In this document: piece after piece, positions 14,924-24,857 of the stretch
Layout: every line of letters begins with the position of its first letter
Position numbering within the stretch: the stretch's first letter is position 1
Assembly: GCA_047921455.1 (NCBI GenBank)
Contig: JBLRWC010000018.1
Span: 1 to 48,734, forward strand
Direction of reading: 5' to 3'
Length of the DNA stretch: 48,734 nucleotides
Origin: XN24 sp047921455
Lineage (GTDB): Bacteria > Pseudomonadota > Gammaproteobacteria > Steroidobacterales > XN24
Position numbers and translations under genes: made by a program
The notes under the pieces: model-generated
Seen by the model: the letters and a program-made list of their open reading frames with translations, nothing else
Told to the model about the DNA's origin: nothing
The model's database searches: none

Positions 14924-15238
14924 CTAGAGTTCCAGCTGCTTGCCATCCTCTAGAGCGGACTCCACGCGTTCGCGCAAAGTCTTGAGTCGCGTGCCAACAT
15001 GGCTCTCCAGGGACTGGTCGCGATTCCGCCCCTTGAGCAGGTCATTGGCAAGGTTCAGCGCGGCCATCACCGCGATGCGGTCCGTGCCGACCACGTTGCC
15101 CGAATCGCGGATCTGTTTCATGCGCGCATTGAGATATTCAGCTGATCGAACCAGGTCGTTCTTTTCGTCCAGCGGGCAGGCGAACTGGTAGTCCTTTTCG
15201 AGTATGCGCACGCTGACGCGGGCGGGATCGCTGCTCAT
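14924..15238 (-). CDS. zapA: Cell division protein ZapA
   Basis: ZapA cross-links FtsZ filaments at the Z-ring. The 104-residue protein has the N-terminal beta domain VSVRILEKDYQFACP, then AEYLNARMKQIRDSG and VMAALNLANDLLK, then a long C-terminal coiled coil (LESHVGTRLKTLRERVESAL). Length is normal (E. coli 109). The ATG overlaps the upstream ZapB-like stop by 4 bp; 6S RNA follows immediately. Confidence 0.95.
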   Translation of the reverse strand: MSSDPARVSVRILEKDYQFACPLDEKNDLVRSAEYLNARMKQIRDSGNVVGTDRIAVMAALNLANDLLKGRNRDQSLESHVGTRLKTLRERVESALEDGKQLEL

Positions 15239-15465
15239 GTGCCGTGTTCCATGGTCTTGAGCCTGCCGATCATCGCCTCTACGCGTGTCCGTACCTGCTC
15301 GTTTTTCTGCATCAAAGAGGCCCGCTCTACTATCAGGCTGTCCTGCCGCTGCCGCAGCGAGCGATTCTCTTCCTTCAGCTGGCGACAGACGGCCACCAAC
15401 TCCTCGAGTCGCCGCTCGAGGCGTTTCAGTTCAATGTCCACCGTGTGCGCGGTACCCTCACTCAT
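15235..15465 (-). CDS. Short coiled-coil protein, TIGR02449 / ZapB-like
   Basis: A 76-residue, almost wholly coiled-coil protein (LKRLERRLEELVAVCRQLKE, then QRQDSLIVERASLMQKNEQV). It matches the TIGR02449 family found directly upstream of zapA in many gammaproteobacteria, and is ZapB-like in build. A role at the division ring is inferred from its neighbour. The ATG at 15465 was chosen because the TIGR02449 start fits. It is unusual that a strong promoter lies only 7 nt upstream, implying a leaderless or nearly leaderless mRNA. A GTG eight codons in is an alternative start. Confidence 0.8.
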   Translation of the reverse strand: MSEGTAHTVDIELKRLERRLEELVAVCRQLKEENRSLRQRQDSLIVERASLMQKNEQVRTRVEAMIGRLKTMEHGT

Positions 15466-15472
15466 GGTCGCA

Positions 15473-15501
15473 ACTATAGTGAGGCCCCGGTGGGCGGTCA
15501 A
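15473..15501 (-). promoter_or_regulatory. Strong sigma-70-type promoter of the ZapB-like/zapA/6S unit
   Basis: On the minus strand, TTGACC (15501-15496), a 17-bp spacer and TATAGT (15478-15473) match consensus at 5 of 6 in both boxes. The -10 ends 7 bases before the ATG at 15465, so transcription should start at or one base before the start codon. Confidence 0.75.
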
Positions 15502-15598
15502 TCGGTCGCCGCCGGCGCCTGTGATGCAGGCAATCCGGATGGTAGCATCCGGCCACGGCACCCCCCCCTCGGCAACCATCAGGCAGGAAAGCCCGGCA

Positions 15599-16147
15599 AT
15601 GAAACTTCCCGATTATGGCGAATTGCAGGGCAAGCTCGGTGCCGACCCGAACAGTGACGACGCCGCCGAGGCGCACGGCACGTTGTGCGGTCTCTTGTGC
15701 GCCGGCGTAGAGGATCTCGCGGAGACCTGGATTCATAACACCTTCGTCGATGCCGAGCAGTACAGTTTTGGCCGTCGAGATGATGCCAGGGCGCTGCTCG
15801 AGGCGCTGCATGACGCCACGGCCGCTGCGCTGAAAGGCGGCGAGATGTCATTCCGGCTGTTGTTGCCGGACGACAAAGTTGCAATTGAGGATCGCGCAGC
15901 CGCGCTGGCCGCCTGGTGCAATGGCTTTCTGTACGGGCTGGCGATTCACGGCCTGCAACCCATGGAGAAGCTGCCCGAAGAAGTGCGCGAACTGCTGGGT
16001 GATTTTTCTGAAATCGGCCGGGCCGGGGTTGCGGCAGAGGAGGCGGACGAGGAGGGCGAGCAGGCGCTGGTGGAACTCATAGAATACGTGCGCGTGGGCG
16101 CGCAGCTCGTTTATGACGAATGTCGGCCGCGCGCCGGTTATCATTGA
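15599..16147 (+). CDS. ygfB: YgfB/YecA-family protein (UPF0149)
   Basis: A 182-residue UPF0149 protein. The family block EAHGTLCGLLCAGVEDL is near the start and AAWCNGFLYGLAIHGL in the second half, ending LIEYVRVGAQLVYDECR. YgfB in Pseudomonas aeruginosa affects alginate/AmpDh3-linked regulation; in E. coli it is the first gene of the ygfB-pepP-ubiH-ubiI cluster, as here. The ATG at 15599 follows AGGCAGGAAAG; the longer open frame upstream is antisense to the ZapB-like gene. Molecular function is not known from sequence. Confidence 0.93.
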   Translation: MKLPDYGELQGKLGADPNSDDAAEAHGTLCGLLCAGVEDLAETWIHNTFVDAEQYSFGRRDDARALLEALHDATAAALKGGEMSFRLLLPDDKVAIEDRAAALAAWCNGFLYGLAIHGLQPMEKLPEEVRELLGDFSEIGRAGVAAEEADEEGEQALVELIEYVRVGAQLVYDECRPRAGYH

Positions 16148-16181
16148 GGCCTGCGCCAACTCAACAGGGATCTTCCCGTCC

Positions 16182-17489
16182 ATGAATAAAAAAGAATTCG
16201 CCCGCCGCCGTCGGCAACTCATGCGCATGATCGGCAAGGGAGGCATCGCCATCCTGCCGGCCGCGCCGACCCGCGTGCGGAGTCGCGATATCGATCATGC
16301 CTACCGGCAGGATAGTGATTTCCATTACCTGGCCGGCTTCCCTGAGCCCGAGTCGGTGGCGGTCCTGGTGCCCGGCCGGCAGCATGGCGAGTTCGTGTTG
16401 TTCTGCCGTGAGCGGGATCCGGAGCGCGAGACCTGGGATGGTTACCGTGCCGGGCCCGAGGGCGTCGTGCGAGACTTTGGCGCCGACGATGCGTTCCCGA
16501 TCGACGACATCGACGACATCCTGCCGGGGATGCTGGAGCACAGCGAGCGTGTGTATTACACGATGGGCCTGAACGCCGAGTTCGATCAGCGGCTGCTGGG
16601 CTGGGTGAACCAGCTGCGCGCCGGTGCAACCAAGGGCGTGACGACGCCGACGGAATTCGTCGCGCTCGATCACCTGCTGCACGACATGCGGTTGTTCAAA
16701 AGCCGTGGCGAGGTGGCGGCAATGCGCAAGGCCGCGAAGATTGCGGCCGCGGCCCATGTGCGCGCCATGCAGGTCTGCAAGCCCGGCATGATGGAGTACG
16801 AGATCGAGGCCGAGTTCCTGCACGAGTTCCGGCGCCATAATGCGCTCACGTCGTACCAGTCCATCGTCGGCGGGGGCGCAAACGGTTGTGTGTTGCACTA
16901 CGTCGAGAACAAGGCGCGGTTAAAGGACGGCGACCTGTTGCTGATCGACGCCGGGTGCGAGTACGAATGCTACGCTTCGGACATCACCCGCACTTTCCCG
17001 GTGTCGGGGCGTTTCACGCCGCCGCAGCGCGCGCTCTACGACGTGGTCCTGGAAGCGCAGCTTGCAGCCATCGAGAAAGTGCGCCCTGGAAATCACTGGA
17101 ACGAATCTCACGACGCGGCGGTGCGCGTACTGACGCGCGGCCTGGTGCGGCTGGGACTGCTGAAAGGCCGCTTGCCGACGCTCATCAAGAACGCCGAGTA
17201 CCGGCGTTTCTACATGCATCGCACCGGCCACTGGCTCGGCCTGGACGTCCACGATGTGGGCGACTACAAGGTAGGTAACGAGTGGCGCGTCCTCGAGCCG
17301 GGCATGGTGCTGACGATCGAGCCTGGCTTGTACATTGCGCCGGGTAGCCGCGGCGTGGCGAAGAAATGGTGGGGCACCGGCATCCGCATCGAAGATGACG
17401 TGCTGGTGACCGCCGACGGCGCCGAGGTGTTGTCGGCCGGCGCGCCGAAGGACCCCGACGAGATCGAGCGACTCATGCAGGCAGCCTGA
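16182..17489 (+). CDS. pepP: Xaa-Pro aminopeptidase
   Basis: PepP removes N-terminal residues preceding proline. The 435-residue protein has the creatinase-like N-terminal domain and a pita-bread metallopeptidase domain with the manganese ligands in LLIDAGCEYECYASDITRTF (two Asp), HRTGHWLGLDVHD (His), TIEPGLYIAPG (Glu) and GIRIEDDVLVT (Glu). The ATG at 16182 (MNKKEFARRRRQLM) is the family start. It lies 34 bases behind ygfB and 5 bases before ubiH, giving an operon. Confidence 0.96.
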   Translation: MNKKEFARRRRQLMRMIGKGGIAILPAAPTRVRSRDIDHAYRQDSDFHYLAGFPEPESVAVLVPGRQHGEFVLFCRERDPERETWDGYRAGPEGVVRDFGADDAFPIDDIDDILPGMLEHSERVYYTMGLNAEFDQRLLGWVNQLRAGATKGVTTPTEFVALDHLLHDMRLFKSRGEVAAMRKAAKIAAAAHVRAMQVCKPGMMEYEIEAEFLHEFRRHNALTSYQSIVGGGANGCVLHYVENKARLKDGDLLLIDAGCEYECYASDITRTFPVSGRFTPPQRALYDVVLEAQLAAIEKVRPGNHWNESHDAAVRVLTRGLVRLGLLKGRLPTLIKNAEYRRFYMHRTGHWLGLDVHDVGDYKVGNEWRVLEPGMVLTIEPGLYIAPGSRGVAKKWWGTGIRIEDDVLVTADGAEVLSAGAPKDPDEIERLMQAA

Positions 17490-17494
17490 AATTA

Positions 17495-18730
17495 ATGCGT
17501 CCTATCCAGCCGGAAAGCTTCGACATCATCATCGCCGGCGGCGGCATGGTCGGCGCTTCACTGGCAGTGGCGCTGGCCCCGCTGCCACTGCGAACGCTGG
17601 TCGTGGAGACCAGGCCCCCGGCGGACGGCGCGCAGCCGAGTTATGACGACCGGGCTACTGCGATTGCCGCCAGCAGCCAGCGAATCCTCGCCGGCATCGG
17701 CTGCTGGCCCGCGCTGGCCGCCGACGCTGCGCCGATTCGCGAGGTGCATGTCTCGGAGCGCGGCGCGTTCGGTGTGACGCGGCTGAGAGCGGCCGAACAC
17801 GACATGGCGAGTTTTGGCCATGTGGTCGAGAATCGCGCCCTCGGCACCGCGCTGTGGGAGCGGATCGGCGCCGCCGGCGGGCTGGCCGCCTGGACGCCCG
17901 CGACCGTCGTCGGCCTGGCGCAGGACGAGGCGCGTGTACGGGTCAGTATCGAGTGCGGCGATGCGGCGCCGGTCGAGGTATCCGCGCGCTTGCTGGTGGC
18001 CGCCGACGGTGCGCGTTCTCCGGTGCGTGACATGGCGGGGATTGCGCATGTGGTCCAGGATTATGGCCAGACGGCGCTGATCGCCAACGTCACGCCGGCG
18101 GTTGGCCACGGCGGCACCGCCTTCGAGCGTTTCACGCCGAGCGGCCCGCTGGCGGTGCTACCCCTGACACGGGGACGAGTGACCATTGTCTGGACGCTGC
18201 CCCCGGACGAGGCCGTCGCTATCATGGCGCTCGACGACGCCGCGTTTCTCGCGGCCTTGCAGGCGGCCTTCGGCTATCGGCTCGGCGCATTGCGCAAGGT
18301 CGGCAGGCGCGCCGCCTATCCTCTTTCGCTGGTGCAGGCGCAAGCCTGGCATGCGGGCCGCGTGGCCCTGGTCGGGAATGCCGCCCATGGCATTCACCCG
18401 GTGGCCGGCCAGGGATTCAACCTCGGCCTGCGCGACGCGGCTGCGCTGGCTGAACTCATCGCCCGGCAGGGTGCGGACAGTGATCCCGGCGCACCGCTGT
18501 TACTCGAGGAGTATGCCGAGTGGCGCGAGGGCGATCGTCAGCGGACCGTGCGCGACACTGACAGCCTCGTCCAGGTGTTCACCAGCGAACTTGCACCGCT
18601 GCGTGTCGGCCGCCGTCTCGGGCTGGTCGGGCTCGACCTGATTCCGCCCGCCCGCGCCGCGCTCGCGCGCCGCGGCATGGGACTGGCCGGACGCTTGCCA
18701 CGGCTGGCGCTCGGCCGGCCGCTGTCCTGA
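17495..18730 (+). CDS. ubiH: 2-octaprenyl-6-methoxyphenol hydroxylase UbiH
   Basis: A flavin monooxygenase that hydroxylates the ring C1 in ubiquinone synthesis. Rossmann motif IIIAGGGMVGASLAVALA at residues ~10-27, ADGARSPVRDMAGI in the middle (DG motif), and GNAAHGIHPVAGQGFNLGLRD late, with GNAA as in E. coli UbiH. A length of 411 is normal. It is assigned as UbiH by gene order (pepP-ubiH-ubiI) and the GNAA form. The stop and the ubiI ATG share one base (TGATG). Confidence 0.9.
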   Translation: MRPIQPESFDIIIAGGGMVGASLAVALAPLPLRTLVVETRPPADGAQPSYDDRATAIAASSQRILAGIGCWPALAADAAPIREVHVSERGAFGVTRLRAAEHDMASFGHVVENRALGTALWERIGAAGGLAAWTPATVVGLAQDEARVRVSIECGDAAPVEVSARLLVAADGARSPVRDMAGIAHVVQDYGQTALIANVTPAVGHGGTAFERFTPSGPLAVLPLTRGRVTIVWTLPPDEAVAIMALDDAAFLAALQAAFGYRLGALRKVGRRAAYPLSLVQAQAWHAGRVALVGNAAHGIHPVAGQGFNLGLRDAAALAELIARQGADSDPGAPLLLEEYAEWREGDRQRTVRDTDSLVQVFTSELAPLRVGRRLGLVGLDLIPPARAALARRGMGLAGRLPRLALGRPLS

Positions 18731-19968
18731 TGCGCACTGAAGTGGATATTGCCGTGGTCGGCGCCGGCATGGTGGGCGCTGCGACCGCTGCGCTGCTGGC
18801 GCGCCGGGCGCCCGGGGCCTCGATCGCCGTGCTGGACGCCGACGCGCCGCCGCGGTGGCGTGCGACAGATGAGCCGGGCCTGCGCGTGTCCGCCTTGTCG
18901 GAAGCGAGTCGCCGGGTGCTGGCGGCGTGCGGTGCGTGGGACGAAATAGCCGCCAGCCGGATCAGTCCTTATGTGCATATGCGGGTCTGGGACGGGGCGA
19001 TTCCGGCCGGTGGGCCGGGCGCGATTCGCTTCAGCGCCGCTGACGTGGCGGTACCGGTGCTTGGCCATATCGTGGAAAACGAACTCGTGCGTCTTGCGTT
19101 GCGCAACGCCCTGCTGCCACTGGAGAACGTCAAGTTGTTCGATGGCGCGCGCCTCGAGGCGCTGGCGCTGGATGGTGCGCGCGCGGAACTCGGTATCGAT
19201 GACGGCCGACGTCTCTATGCCCGCCTCGTGGTCGGCGCGGATGGCGCCCGGTCACCGTCGCGGGCCATGGCGGGGCTCGAGGTCCGCGGCCACGATTACG
19301 AACAACGCGCGGTGGTCTGCAACCTGCGTTGCCAGCTGCCGCACGCCGAGACCGCCTGGCAGCGCTTCCTCCCCGACGGGCCCATCGCCCTGTTGCCGTT
19401 GGCCGATGGCCGCGTGTCGATTGTCTGGACGACGACGCCGGAACATGCCCAGTCCCTGCTCGATGCCGATGACGGGAGTTTTCGTGCGGCGGTGGCGGAA
19501 GCTTCCGACGGGTGCCTTGGCGAAGTCCTGGCGACCGGTCCGCGGGCTGCGTTTCCGCTGCGCATGCAGCACGCGCCAAGCTATACGCGACCCCGCTACG
19601 CACTGGTCGGTGACGCGGCGCATACGGTGCATCCACTGGCGGGGCAGGGCGTGAACCTCGGATTTCTGGATGCCGCGGCGCTCGCGGAAATCATTGCCGG
19701 CGGACTCGCCGCCGGTCGTGATCCGGGTGATCACGCGCTGCTGCGGCGCTACGAGCGTTGGCGCAAGCCCGAGAACCTGGTCGCAATGCGGGCTTTCGAC
19801 GGGATCAATCGCTTGTTCAGCAACGACAGCCGGGCGCTGGGTGCGATCAGGCGAGCAGGCTTCACGCTGGTCGATCGGCTCGCGCCGCTCAAGGACCAGT
19901 TCATCCGTCGCGCGATGGGGCTCGATGGCGACTTGCCCGAGGCTGCGCGACCCGCGGTCCGCGTGTGA
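18730..19968 (+). CDS. ubiI: 2-octaprenylphenol hydroxylase UbiI (UbiI/VisC type)
   Basis: A second flavin monooxygenase of the UbiH/COQ6 family: FAD motif IAVVGAGMVGAATAALLARR, VVGADGARSPSRAMAGLEV and LVGDAAHTVHPLAGQGVNLG. At 412 residues and next to ubiH it corresponds to E. coli UbiI (VisC), which adds the C5 hydroxyl. A UbiF assignment is less likely because C6 hydroxylation is covered by coq7. It is translationally coupled to ubiH through the TGATG overlap. Confidence 0.85.
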   Translation: MRTEVDIAVVGAGMVGAATAALLARRAPGASIAVLDADAPPRWRATDEPGLRVSALSEASRRVLAACGAWDEIAASRISPYVHMRVWDGAIPAGGPGAIRFSAADVAVPVLGHIVENELVRLALRNALLPLENVKLFDGARLEALALDGARAELGIDDGRRLYARLVVGADGARSPSRAMAGLEVRGHDYEQRAVVCNLRCQLPHAETAWQRFLPDGPIALLPLADGRVSIVWTTTPEHAQSLLDADDGSFRAAVAEASDGCLGEVLATGPRAAFPLRMQHAPSYTRPRYALVGDAAHTVHPLAGQGVNLGFLDAAALAEIIAGGLAAGRDPGDHALLRRYERWRKPENLVAMRAFDGINRLFSNDSRALGAIRRAGFTLVDRLAPLKDQFIRRAMGLDGDLPEAARPAVRV

Positions 19969-19990
19969 CGAACTTGCACCAGGGAGAACA

Positions 19991-20257
19991 ATGACGATGC
20001 CCAGACAGAAAATGGAAGAACTTCTCGCGCAGCTGCGCAGCGAGGTGGCCGGCCAGCAGCTGAGCGATAGCCAGCGCGCGCGCATGGAGGCGCTGCAGGA
20101 CCAGATCGAGGAAGGACTGACGGCCGAGGAGGTGCTGGCGGACAGCACCCTGAGAGAGCATGTGCGCAGCCAGATCGATGAGTTTCAGCTCGCGCACCCG
20201 ACCTTGACCATGGTGCTTGGCCGGATTCTCGATCACTTGAACAAAATGGGGGTCTGA
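19991..20257 (+). CDS. DUF4404-family small protein
   Basis: An 88-residue, charged, mainly helical protein (MEELLAQLRSEVAGQQL, ARMEALQDQIEEGL, then ALP-like HPTLTMVLGRILDHLNKMGV) that fits DUF4404. No function is known. The ATG at 19991 has AGGGAG five bases upstream and lies 22 bases behind ubiI, so it is likely in the same transcript; the following acyl-CoA dehydrogenase begins 19 bases after its stop. Confidence 0.75.
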   Translation: MTMPRQKMEELLAQLRSEVAGQQLSDSQRARMEALQDQIEEGLTAEEVLADSTLREHVRSQIDEFQLAHPTLTMVLGRILDHLNKMGV

Positions 20258-20276
20258 CCGGCCCGGGAGAACAGCC

Positions 20277-21944
<1,668 letters not shown>

Positions 21945-21947
21945 GAT

Positions 21948-22286
21948 CTAGTCCGGCAGCAGTGCGTCGATCTTGGCGGCGCAGATGAAGTCGTTCTCCG
22001 ACAGGCCCTTGATCGAGTGCGTGGAAAAGCGCACCAGGCAGTGACCCCAGCCGACCTCGAGGTCGGGATGGTGGTTCTCCTGGTTGGCGATCCAGGCCAC
22101 TGCATTGACAAAACCCATCGTGCGGTAGAACCCCTTGAAGCTGAAGTCGCGGCGGATTTCCGTCGCATCGTCGTTCAGGGACCAGTCGGCATGCAGGCGG
22201 TCGAGCAGCTTGCCGGCTTCCGCCGCGGTCATCGGCTGGACGCCGCCCTCGCACGGTACGCAACTCTTTGCGGTGAGTTCACTCAC
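21948..22286 (-). CDS. phhB: Pterin-4a-carbinolamine dehydratase
   Basis: PhhB recycles the pterin cofactor of phenylalanine hydroxylase. The 112-residue protein shows RRDFSFKGFYRTMGFVNAVA, the catalytic IANQENHHPDLEVGWGHC (His-His-Pro) and THSIKGLSENDFICAAKID. The start is a GTG at 22286 with GAGGAG seven bases upstream. It follows phhA by 71 bases on the same strand, the usual phhA-phhB pair. Confidence 0.95.
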   Translation of the reverse strand: MSELTAKSCVPCEGGVQPMTAAEAGKLLDRLHADWSLNDDATEIRRDFSFKGFYRTMGFVNAVAWIANQENHHPDLEVGWGHCLVRFSTHSIKGLSENDFICAAKIDALLPD

Positions 22287-22357
22287 TACTGTCTCCTCAA
22301 GTATTCAAGTTGGTGGGGAAAGCACAACAAACCGGCGCCGACCGGCTGGCCGCGCAA

Positions 22358-23161
22358 TCAGGCAGTGGCGGCTTCCTTGGGCGGGTAGGCTGGCGCGTGC
22401 ATGCCGAGCCGACGCGCTTTTTCAATTAGTCCGAGCAGGTCCATCTGCGCAACTTCGAACAAGGTGTCGAAGCTCTCGATCACGAAATAAATCGGCTGGA
22501 AAATGTCGATCCGGTAGGGCGTGCGCAGCACATCCACCGGGTCGAAGGGCTTGCGTGCCGGTTGTCCGCTTTCCAGCGCGTAAACGGTTTCACCGCTGGA
22601 AGAAACTACGCCGGCCCCGTAGGTGCGCAGCCCTTCGTCAGGGCGGTGGATCAGGCCGAACTCGACGGTGAACCAGTAGAGCCGCGCGAGCATCGGCCGG
22701 TCTTCCTTGCGCGCCGCGGCGCCCGCCTTGCCGTACGCATGAGTGAAGGCGGCGAAACGCGGATCCGTCAGCAGCGGCGTGTGACCGAAAATTTCATGAA
22801 AGATGTCGGGTTCCTGCAGGTAGTCCATTTCCTCGCGGCGGCGGATAAAGCTCGCCGCGGGGAAGCGCCTGGACGCCAGCAGGTTGAAGAAGTCGGTGAA
22901 GTTGATCAGCGCCGGCACCGGCGCGACCTCCCAGCCGGTATGCTCGCGGAGCACTCGACTGACGTCCGCGCATTGCGGCACGCGATCCTCCGGCAGGTCC
23001 AGCCGGTCTAATGCCTCGATATATTCCGCGCAGGCCCGTCCGGGCAATTCTTTTTTCTGCCGCGTAATCAGTTCGTGCCAGATCTGGTGTTCTTCGTCCG
23101 TGTAGTGGATGAAGCCATCCTGGTCGGGGGTCTTGGCCACGTATTTCGTGCCCTTGGCCAT
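22358..23161 (-). CDS. phhA: Phenylalanine-4-hydroxylase
   Basis: Iron- and tetrahydropterin-dependent conversion of phenylalanine to tyrosine. The 267-residue catalytic-domain-only bacterial form has the iron ligands in DIFHEIFGHTPLLTDP (two His) and YWFTVEFGLI (Glu), with RTYGAGVVSSSGE after. No regulatory ACT domain is present, as is normal in bacteria. The ATG at 23161 follows GGAGTAATGC. Regulation by a PhhR-type activator is possible but no site is identified. Confidence 0.96.
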   Translation of the reverse strand: MAKGTKYVAKTPDQDGFIHYTDEEHQIWHELITRQKKELPGRACAEYIEALDRLDLPEDRVPQCADVSRVLREHTGWEVAPVPALINFTDFFNLLASRRFPAASFIRRREEMDYLQEPDIFHEIFGHTPLLTDPRFAAFTHAYGKAGAAARKEDRPMLARLYWFTVEFGLIHRPDEGLRTYGAGVVSSSGETVYALESGQPARKPFDPVDVLRTPYRIDIFQPIYFVIESFDTLFEVAQMDLLGLIEKARRLGMHAPAYPPKEAATA

Positions 23162-23191
23162 GCATTACTCCGCTTGATTACTATGCGCATC

Positions 23192-23197
23192 ATTTTA
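23192..23197 (-). promoter_or_regulatory. Candidate -10 box for phhA-phhB
   Basis: TAAAAT on the minus strand lies 30 bases before the phhA ATG in a GC-rich gap; TGAACC is found 17 bp further upstream as a weak -35. A pattern match only, but it is the only AT-rich stretch in the gap. Confidence 0.4.
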
Positions 23198-23272
23198 CCC
23201 CGCCGGGACATGCGGGTTCATGTGGCACCGCGGCAGAAACAGGCGGCTATCGCCTCACGGCGCTGGCGCGTC

Positions 23273-24496
23273 TCAGCCGCGGGGCGGGTAACGGCGCTCG
23301 ACGTAGGCGTCCACCATGGCCTGGAACTCGGTGGCGATGTTGTCGCCCTTCAGCGTCACATCTTTCTGTCCATCGACATAGACCGGCGCCACCGGCCGTT
23401 CGCCCGTGCCGGGCAGGCTGATGCCGATATTGGCGTGCTTGCTCTCGCCCGGGCCGTTGACCACGCAACCCATCACCGCGACCGTCATCTCCTCGACGCC
23501 CTCGTAGCGCTTTTTCCACCCTGGCATGCGCTGACGGATATGGCCCTGGATTTGCTGCGCCAGTTCCTGGAAGAAGGTGCTGGTGGTGCGTCCACAGCCG
23601 GGGCAGGCAATGACCATCGGTGTAAACGAGCGCAGTCCCATGGTCTGGAGCATTTCCTGCGCAACGATGACTTCCTGGGTACGGTCCCCGCCGGGTTCGG
23701 GCGTCAGCGAGACGCGGATGGTGTCGCCGATGCCTTCCTGCAGCAGCACCGCCATGCCCGCGGTCGAGGCCACGATGCCCTTGCTGCCCATGCCCGCCTC
23801 GGTGAGGCCGAGGTGCAGGGGATAATCGCAGCGCGCGGCGATGTCGCGGTACACGGCAATGAGGTCCTGGACCCCGCTCACTTTGCAGGAAAGGATGATG
23901 CGATTGCGCGGCAGGCCCAGTTCGACAGCGCGCGCCGCGCTGTCCAGCGCCGAGCGGATCATGGCCTCCTGCGTGACGGCGTGCGCATCGCGCGGCTCGG
24001 CCAGGCGCGAGTTTTCATCCATGAGGCGCGTCAGCAGGTCGGAGTCGAGGCTGCCCCAGTTCACGCCGATGCGCACCGGCCGGTCGTTGCGGCAAGCGAC
24101 CTCGATCATGGCTGCGAACTGGGGATCGCGCTTGCTGCCGCGGCCGACATTGCCGGGATTGATGCGGTACTTCGACAGCGCCACGCCGCATTCGGGCACG
24201 GCGGCGAGCAGCTTGTGGCCGTTGAAATGGAAATCGCCGACCAGCGGCACGTTCACGCCGAGCGCGTACAGCCGTTCGCGAATCGCCGGCACGGCGGCGG
24301 CCGCTTCGTGCGTGTTGACCGTGAGGCGCACCAGCTCGGAGCCGGCGCGGGCGAGCTCGGCCACCTGGCGCACGGTGCTCTCGATATCCGCGGTGTCCGT
24401 ATTGGTCATGGACTGCACGACGATCGGCGCATCGCCGCCCAGGCGAACATGATCGATCGACACAGAGAGGGCTGCGCGGCGGCGTGCGGGTGTCAT
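23273..24496 (-). CDS. ispG: 4-hydroxy-3-methylbut-2-enyl-diphosphate synthase IspG
   Basis: IspG (GcpE) performs the penultimate step of the MEP isoprenoid pathway with a 4Fe-4S cluster. The TIM-barrel part has VVQSMTNTDTADIESTV and PVRIGVNWGSLDSDLL; the cluster ligands are in IACPGCGRTTSTFFQEL and MGCVVNGPGESKHANIG. Length from the ATG at 24496 is 407, normal for the short proteobacterial form; GGAGAGG lies eight bases upstream. The longer open frame to 24589 lacks homology. It diverges from the glycine riboswitch. Confidence 0.96.
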   Translation of the reverse strand: MTPARRRAALSVSIDHVRLGGDAPIVVQSMTNTDTADIESTVRQVAELARAGSELVRLTVNTHEAAAAVPAIRERLYALGVNVPLVGDFHFNGHKLLAAVPECGVALSKYRINPGNVGRGSKRDPQFAAMIEVACRNDRPVRIGVNWGSLDSDLLTRLMDENSRLAEPRDAHAVTQEAMIRSALDSAARAVELGLPRNRIILSCKVSGVQDLIAVYRDIAARCDYPLHLGLTEAGMGSKGIVASTAGMAVLLQEGIGDTIRVSLTPEPGGDRTQEVIVAQEMLQTMGLRSFTPMVIACPGCGRTTSTFFQELAQQIQGHIRQRMPGWKKRYEGVEEMTVAVMGCVVNGPGESKHANIGISLPGTGERPVAPVYVDGQKDVTLKGDNIATEFQAMVDAYVERRYPPRG

Positions 24497-24583
24497 GCGG
24501 TCGGCCTCTCCGGGCGGGCTGGGGGGACAATGATCCCTGCCCGGCGGCGGGCTGGCAAGCTGGCTCGAAACTGGGGGCTCGGG

Positions 24584-24589
24584 TATCAT
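24584..24589 (+). promoter_or_regulatory. Candidate -10 box of the glycine-riboswitch operon
   Basis: TATCAT (24584-24589), preceded by GGG, lies about 20 bases before the first aptamer. The hexamer 17 bp upstream (TGGCTC) is a poor -35. The site is in the right place for a riboswitch leader starting near 24596. Confidence 0.4.
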
Positions 24590-24607
24590 CCGCCCTCCAA
24601 CGCATAA

Positions 24608-24806
24608 GTCCCTGGCGGAGAGACCCCGGCCTGACCGGTCCGGGGCGCCGAAGGCGCAAGTACCGCCCGGAAACGCTCAGGCAAAAGGACACCGGGGATG
24701 AGTTGGCTCTGGAGAGCGGCCGCACTAAGGGGCCCACCGAAGGTGACCGGTGTCGTCGGCGCGAGGCGTGGCGATGCTGAATCTCTCAGGTTCCCGGACA
24801 GAGTGG
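24608..24806 (+). promoter_or_regulatory. Tandem glycine riboswitch upstream of gcvT
   Basis: Two glycine aptamers in a row. Aptamer 1 (about 24608-24693) has GGCGGAGAGACC, GCCGAAGGCGCAAG and CGCTCAGGCAAAAGGAC; aptamer 2 (about 24702-24806) has TCTGGAGAGC, CACCGAAGGTG and ATCTCTCAGGTTCCCGGACA. The GGAGAG, GAAGG and CAGG cores are diagnostic. After it, GGCAGGC and GCCTGCC (24808-24824) form a hairpin without a T run, followed by the gcvT ribosome site GGGGGAGGC. Translational control or an on-switch is therefore more likely than a simple terminator. It should sense excess glycine and turn on the cleavage system. Confidence 0.93.
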
Positions 24807-24857
24807 CGGCAGGCGGCGCCTGCCGTCAGGCTGTTTGGTCTATGGGGGAGGCACTCG

